Assembly: GCA_020347585.1 (NCBI GenBank)
Contig: CP070733.1
Coordinates: 892,100 to 901,028, forward strand
Direction of reading: 5' to 3'
DNA length: 8,929 bases
DNA from: Pseudomonadota bacterium
GTDB taxonomy: Bacteria > Pseudomonadota > Gammaproteobacteria > CAMYNG01
The position numbers and the translations under genes are program-made. The notes under the pieces were generated by a model. That model saw only the letters and a program-made list of their open reading frames with translations. It was not told the origin of the DNA and did no database searches. Positions 5,945 to 8,929 of the stretch are shown here, in pieces. Each line of letters starts with the position of its first letter. Position 1 is the stretch's first letter.

Positions 5945-7866
5945 GCAACGTGAACCAGTCCAACCCTGCATGCAGCGCGCGCAAGCGCAGGTTTATCGCG
6001 CGCTGGCCGCTGGGGACCGCGGCCACAGTGGTCGTAGGGCTCGCGGGGTGCGTTGCTGCGCACGCGACGCAAGAGCCGCTGTCGCCGGGCGTGCAGCGCC
6101 TGTTCTTCAACGAGTCGATCTTTTACGTTTACCAAGAAAAATACTTCTCGGCCTTGACCAGCGCCGAGGTCAGCGAGAAACGCCATCCCCTCACTAGCTA
6201 TGGTGACGGCGCAAAGCTACTGCATGGCGGGCTGGCTGTCGCCTACGGTAACCGCGCTGACGCCGAGCACATCCTACAGCCGCTCACCACAACTGAGACC
6301 GTGGAAAAAACCCGCGACCAGGCATGGTTCTACCTGGCGCGGATGTATTACCAGCGCGGCGACCTGACCCTAGCCGAGAACGCGATTGCCCAGATTGGAA
6401 ACACGCTGTCCAAACGGCGCCAGGCCGAGAGCCTCAACCTGCTCGTCGGGATCTACACACAGCAGGGGAGGTTCGAAGAGGCGCTCAAGGCGCTGAAGCG
6501 TTTTCGCGGCAATACCGAGTGGGAATCCTACGCGCGTTTTAACCTTGGCATTGAACTGCTGCGTGCGGGCGAGACCCGGCCCGGCGAGCAACTGCTGGCG
6601 ACCATCGGAAGCCTAAAGACCACCAATCCCGAAATGGTAGCGCTGCGTGACCGCGCCAATCTGGCACTGGGCTTTTCACTGATGCGCGGACAGTCGCCGA
6701 ATCGTGCAGTGAAATACTTCGAGCAACTGCGGCTCAGCGGACCGTTTTCCAACGAAGCGCTGCTGGGGCTGGGATGGTCGCGCAGCGCCCGGGACCAGTG
6801 GCGCCAGGCACTGGTCCCTTGGATGGAACTCAAGAACCGCGACACCATCGATCCTGCGGTTCAGGAGGCGATGATCGCCGTACCCTACGGCCTTGAGCGC
6901 ATCAAGGCCTATGACCTGGCCGTGGATCACTACAAGGATGCCATCGCCGCCTTCGACCGCGAACTGGGTGAGCTCGAGACGGTGCTAAGCGGCGCCCATT
7001 CGGGGGGGTTTATGGGCGCGATGCGTCCCGACATGGTCAACGACGAGCGCGGATGGAACTGGCGGCCAGTGGAGCTCGAAGGTGTGGAAGCCGGCCGTTA
7101 TCTGCGCCACTTGCTCGCCGGCGAAGCTTTCCACCGCGCGTTCGAGGATTACCGCACCCTGCTGTACCTTGAGCACGTGGTAAACACTTGGGAACTTAAG
7201 GTCGCATCTTACAGCGATATTATCGCCATCCGGCGCGCAAACTATCAGGCGCTGGTAAACGACGCCGAGCGCCTGTCCCAGGTGAAAAAACTCGAGGACG
7301 CCAAGACGAAGTACTATAGCCTGCAACGGGAGCTAGAGCGGGTGGCGCGCGACAAGGATGCACTCGCGCTGGCCGACGCCTCCGAGGCAACGGTCATGAA
7401 GCGACTCCAGGGTATCGAGCGTCAGATTGCACAACTGGACCGCCAACCCGCTGTTGACGTCAAACTGCAGCGCAACAAGTACCGCCTGATCTCGGGCATG
7501 ATGCAATGGAACATCACGCGCGACTACGCAGTGCGCATGTGGGACGCGAAATCCAGCCTTGAGGAAGTCGGCGCCGCGTTGGAGGTCAGCGAGAAGGGCA
7601 AGGCGGCGATGGACTCAGCGCTCGCGCAGGCGCGCGGTTCGTTTGAGGGCTTTGAGCCACGCTTCACCGAGGCACAGCGCAGCGTCACATCTGTCAAGAC
7701 ACGACTGCAAACCGCTATTGCCCGTCAAGAAGACCATTTGCAACAACTCGCGATCGAAGAGCTCGAGCTTCAGCGCCTACAAATCGAACAGCAGCGTGCT
7801 CGGGCGCGCTTCTCACTGGCGCGCCTCTACGATAAGTTGTCCGGCCAGGAAGGTGCGCGTAAGTGA
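5941..7866 (+). CDS. Exported TPR and coiled-coil protein (possible GltD/NfsD-like scaffold)
   Basis: The ATG overlaps the preceding stop (ATGA). The N-terminus has a basic RKRRFIARW region and a hydrophobic core. It ends either in a lipobox (GLAGC, Cys37) or, with signal peptidase I, at AHA before TQ (residue 42), so it is exported but could be soluble or lipidated. Residues about 125-345 contain helical TPR-like units: AWFYLARMYYQRGDLTLAENAI, LNLLVGIYTQQGRFEEALKAL, ANLALGFSLMRGQSPNRAVKYF and ALLGLGWSRSARDQWRQALVPW, each with the G/A/Y pattern of the repeat. After a loop region (about 345-425) follow long charged helices, probably coiled coils, at about 434-500 and 590-635. Such a TPR plus coiled-coil layout fits a periplasmic scaffold. 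The operon order (barrels, TPR protein, TPR lipoprotein) resembles the Glt/Nfs loci. Homology to a named protein is not proven. Confidence 0.85.
   Translation: MSNVNQSNPACSARKRRFIARWPLGTAATVVVGLAGCVAAHATQEPLSPGVQRLFFNESIFYVYQEKYFSALTSAEVSEKRHPLTSYGDGAKLLHGGLAVAYGNRADAEHILQPLTTTETVEKTRDQAWFYLARMYYQRGDLTLAENAIAQIGNTLSKRRQAESLNLLVGIYTQQGRFEEALKALKRFRGNTEWESYARFNLGIELLRAGETRPGEQLLATIGSLKTTNPEMVALRDRANLALGFSLMRGQSPNRAVKYFEQLRLSGPFSNEALLGLGWSRSARDQWRQALVPWMELKNRDTIDPAVQEAMIAVPYGLERIKAYDLAVDHYKDAIAAFDRELGELETVLSGAHSGGFMGAMRPDMVNDERGWNWRPVELEGVEAGRYLRHLLAGEAFHRAFEDYRTLLYLEHVVNTWELKVASYSDIIAIRRANYQALVNDAERLSQVKKLEDAKTKYYSLQRELERVARDKDALALADASEATVMKRLQGIERQIAQLDRQPAVDVKLQRNKYRLISGMMQWNITRDYAVRMWDAKSSLEEVGAALEVSEKGKAAMDSALAQARGSFEGFEPRFTEAQRSVTSVKTRLQTAIARQEDHLQQLAIEELELQRLQIEQQRARARFSLARLYDKLSGQEGARK
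7847..7853 (+). promoter_or_regulatory. Ribosome-binding site selecting the GTG start at 7863
   Basis: AGGAAGG ends nine bases before the GTG at 7863, inside the last codons of the large TPR gene. The GTG overlaps that gene's stop as GTGA. This site and the immediately following lipoprotein signal peptide fix the start of the last gene in the window, which has no ATG start. Confidence 0.6.
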
Positions 7867-8929
7867 AATGGCAATACCACTTGCCCGTGCTGATGCTGGC
7901 TGCGACGCTGGCCGCATGCGGCTCGTCACCCGATAGCGCAGGCACCATCGGCAGCCTGTCGAAGCGCAAACTGGAGGTCGAATCACGCGGCGCACCTACC
8001 GTTGAACGCGAGGAGGTCATCGAAAGTTACAAGGCCGTGCTCGAGACCCAGCCTCGCGGCGAGTTGTATCAGGAATCGTTGCGCCGCCTCGCCGATCTCA
8101 ACCTGAGCGCGAGTCAGAATGCGCCAGGCGTTGCAACCGCCGGCAACGACAACCGCAGCAAGGCGCAGCTCAACACCGCCATCGGCCAATACGAACACTT
8201 CCTCAAGAAGTACCCCAACAGCCCGAACACCGAGAAGATCTTCTATCAACTGGCGAAGGCCTACGAGAGTGCCGGCCAGCCTGCGAAGGCGCTGACGACG
8301 CTGGATCTGTTGGTCCAGCGCTATCCGAATACCGCGTCCATCGACGAGGTGCATTTCCGCCGAGGCGAAACGATGTTCGCCCTAGGCCGCTTCGGTGACG
8401 CGGCCCGCGCCTATGACACCATCGTGCGCAAATACCCGAGTTCCGTGTACCACGAGCGGGCGCTATACAAATACGCGTGGAGCGAGTTCAAGCAGGGCCG
8501 GCACCTTGATTCACTGCATGCGTTTTTCCGCATTCTGGATGACAAGCTAGCCACTGACGCGGCAGGAAAGAACCTGTCGCGTGCCGAACAGGAAATGCTC
8601 GGCGATGCGTTGCGGGTAGTGAGCCTGGCGTTCACCTATTTACACAAGGAGATCACTCCCACCGCTTACTTCCAGCGCTATGGCAAGCGCCCGTACGAGC
8701 CACTCATCTACGAGAACCTCGGCAACCTGTATTTGAAGAAGGAACGTATCCGCGACGCGGCAGACACCTACCTTGCATTTACCGCACGCCATCCAGACAG
8801 CGTGCGCTCGCCCGAGTTTCATGAGAATGCCATCAAGGCTTACGAAGCGGGCGGATTCGCAAGCCTGATCGTCCCCGCCAAGGAGTCGTTCGTCCGCAAC
8901 TACGGGATTGACAGTCGCTTCTGGAAGAC
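7863..8929 (+). CDS. TPR lipoprotein, 3' end outside the window (possible GltE/NfsE-like)
   Basis: A frame of 355 codons starts at GTG 7863 and is still open at the window edge. The signal peptide is short (MKWQYHLPVLMLAATLAAC) with a clear lipobox LAAC (Cys19, Gly at +2, so no inner-membrane retention signal of the Asp type). The mature part is helical and built of TPR units of the TolA-binding/BamD style: YEHFLKKYPNSPNTEKIFYQLAKAYESAG, a unit ending VQRYPNTASIDEVHFRRGETMFALG, one ending VRKYPSSVYHERALYKYAWSEFKQG, and a later ENLGNLYLKKERIRDAADTYL. The recurring KYP/RYP at unit ends is typical of this subclass. It is likely an outer-membrane-anchored scaffold that contacts the preceding TPR protein. 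More TPR units are probably encoded beyond 8929. It could equally belong to an uncharacterised TPR lipoprotein family. Confidence 0.85.
   Translation, partial: MKWQYHLPVLMLAATLAACGSSPDSAGTIGSLSKRKLEVESRGAPTVEREEVIESYKAVLETQPRGELYQESLRRLADLNLSASQNAPGVATAGNDNRSKAQLNTAIGQYEHFLKKYPNSPNTEKIFYQLAKAYESAGQPAKALTTLDLLVQRYPNTASIDEVHFRRGETMFALGRFGDAARAYDTIVRKYPSSVYHERALYKYAWSEFKQGRHLDSLHAFFRILDDKLATDAAGKNLSRAEQEMLGDALRVVSLAFTYLHKEITPTAYFQRYGKRPYEPLIYENLGNLYLKKERIRDAADTYLAFTARHPDSVRSPEFHENAIKAYEAGGFASLIVPAKESFVRNYGIDSRFWK

Noticed and set aside
5954..6030. Twin-arginine signal in the large TPR protein
   Set aside because: The basic region reads RKRRFIARW, which does not fit the S/T-R-R-x-F-L-K consensus; an ordinary Sec signal explains it.

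Overview
The window suggests a GC-rich Gram-negative bacterium, most likely a gammaproteobacterium. It has bacterial ribosome-binding sites, lipoprotein signal peptides, several outer-membrane beta-barrels ending in aromatic residues, and protein families (DUF4266, DUF3570, TlpA) common in that group. I assign no genus. Nothing indicates an insertion sequence, phage, CRISPR array, tRNA or rRNA.

Layout: (1) Positions 1-269 hold the 5' end of a minus-strand gene for an exported protein, cut off by the window edge. (2) Positions 270-1102 are a divergent intergenic region of about 830 bases without a convincing gene. It holds a weak CRP-like site, a plausible sigma70 promoter near 801-829, and a GC-rich stretch just before the first rightward gene with two neighbouring stem-loops. 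(3) From about 1103 to the right edge, eight plus-strand genes are packed head to tail with 4-base start/stop overlaps or spacers of under 30 bases, so they look like one operon. In order: a lipoprotein with two tandem CX4CH cytochrome-like domains; an SH3-domain plus beta-barrel protein; a second small beta-barrel; a TlpA-type thiol-disulfide protein; a DUF4266 small lipoprotein; a DUF3570 beta-barrel; a small periplasmic protein with a coiled coil and a beta-rich domain; a 641-residue TPR plus coiled-coil protein; and a TPR lipoprotein that runs off the window. The last gene and the leftmost gene are incomplete ORFs that cross the window edges.

How they may work together: every product in the window carries an export signal, so this is an envelope locus. 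Two adjacent small barrels followed by TPR proteins and a TPR lipoprotein resemble the outer-membrane and periplasmic half of the Glt/Nfs machines of Myxococcus (gliding and spore-coat assembly), whose relatives exist in gammaproteobacteria. If so, TolQ/ExbB- and TolR/ExbD-like motor genes and an AgmX/PglI-like protein should follow beyond position 8929. A redox module (CX4CH cytochrome-like lipoprotein, TlpA, Cys-tailed DUF4266 lipoprotein, DUF3570 barrel) is embedded in the same operon. The link between redox chemistry and the envelope machine is inference and is the most interesting aspect of the window.
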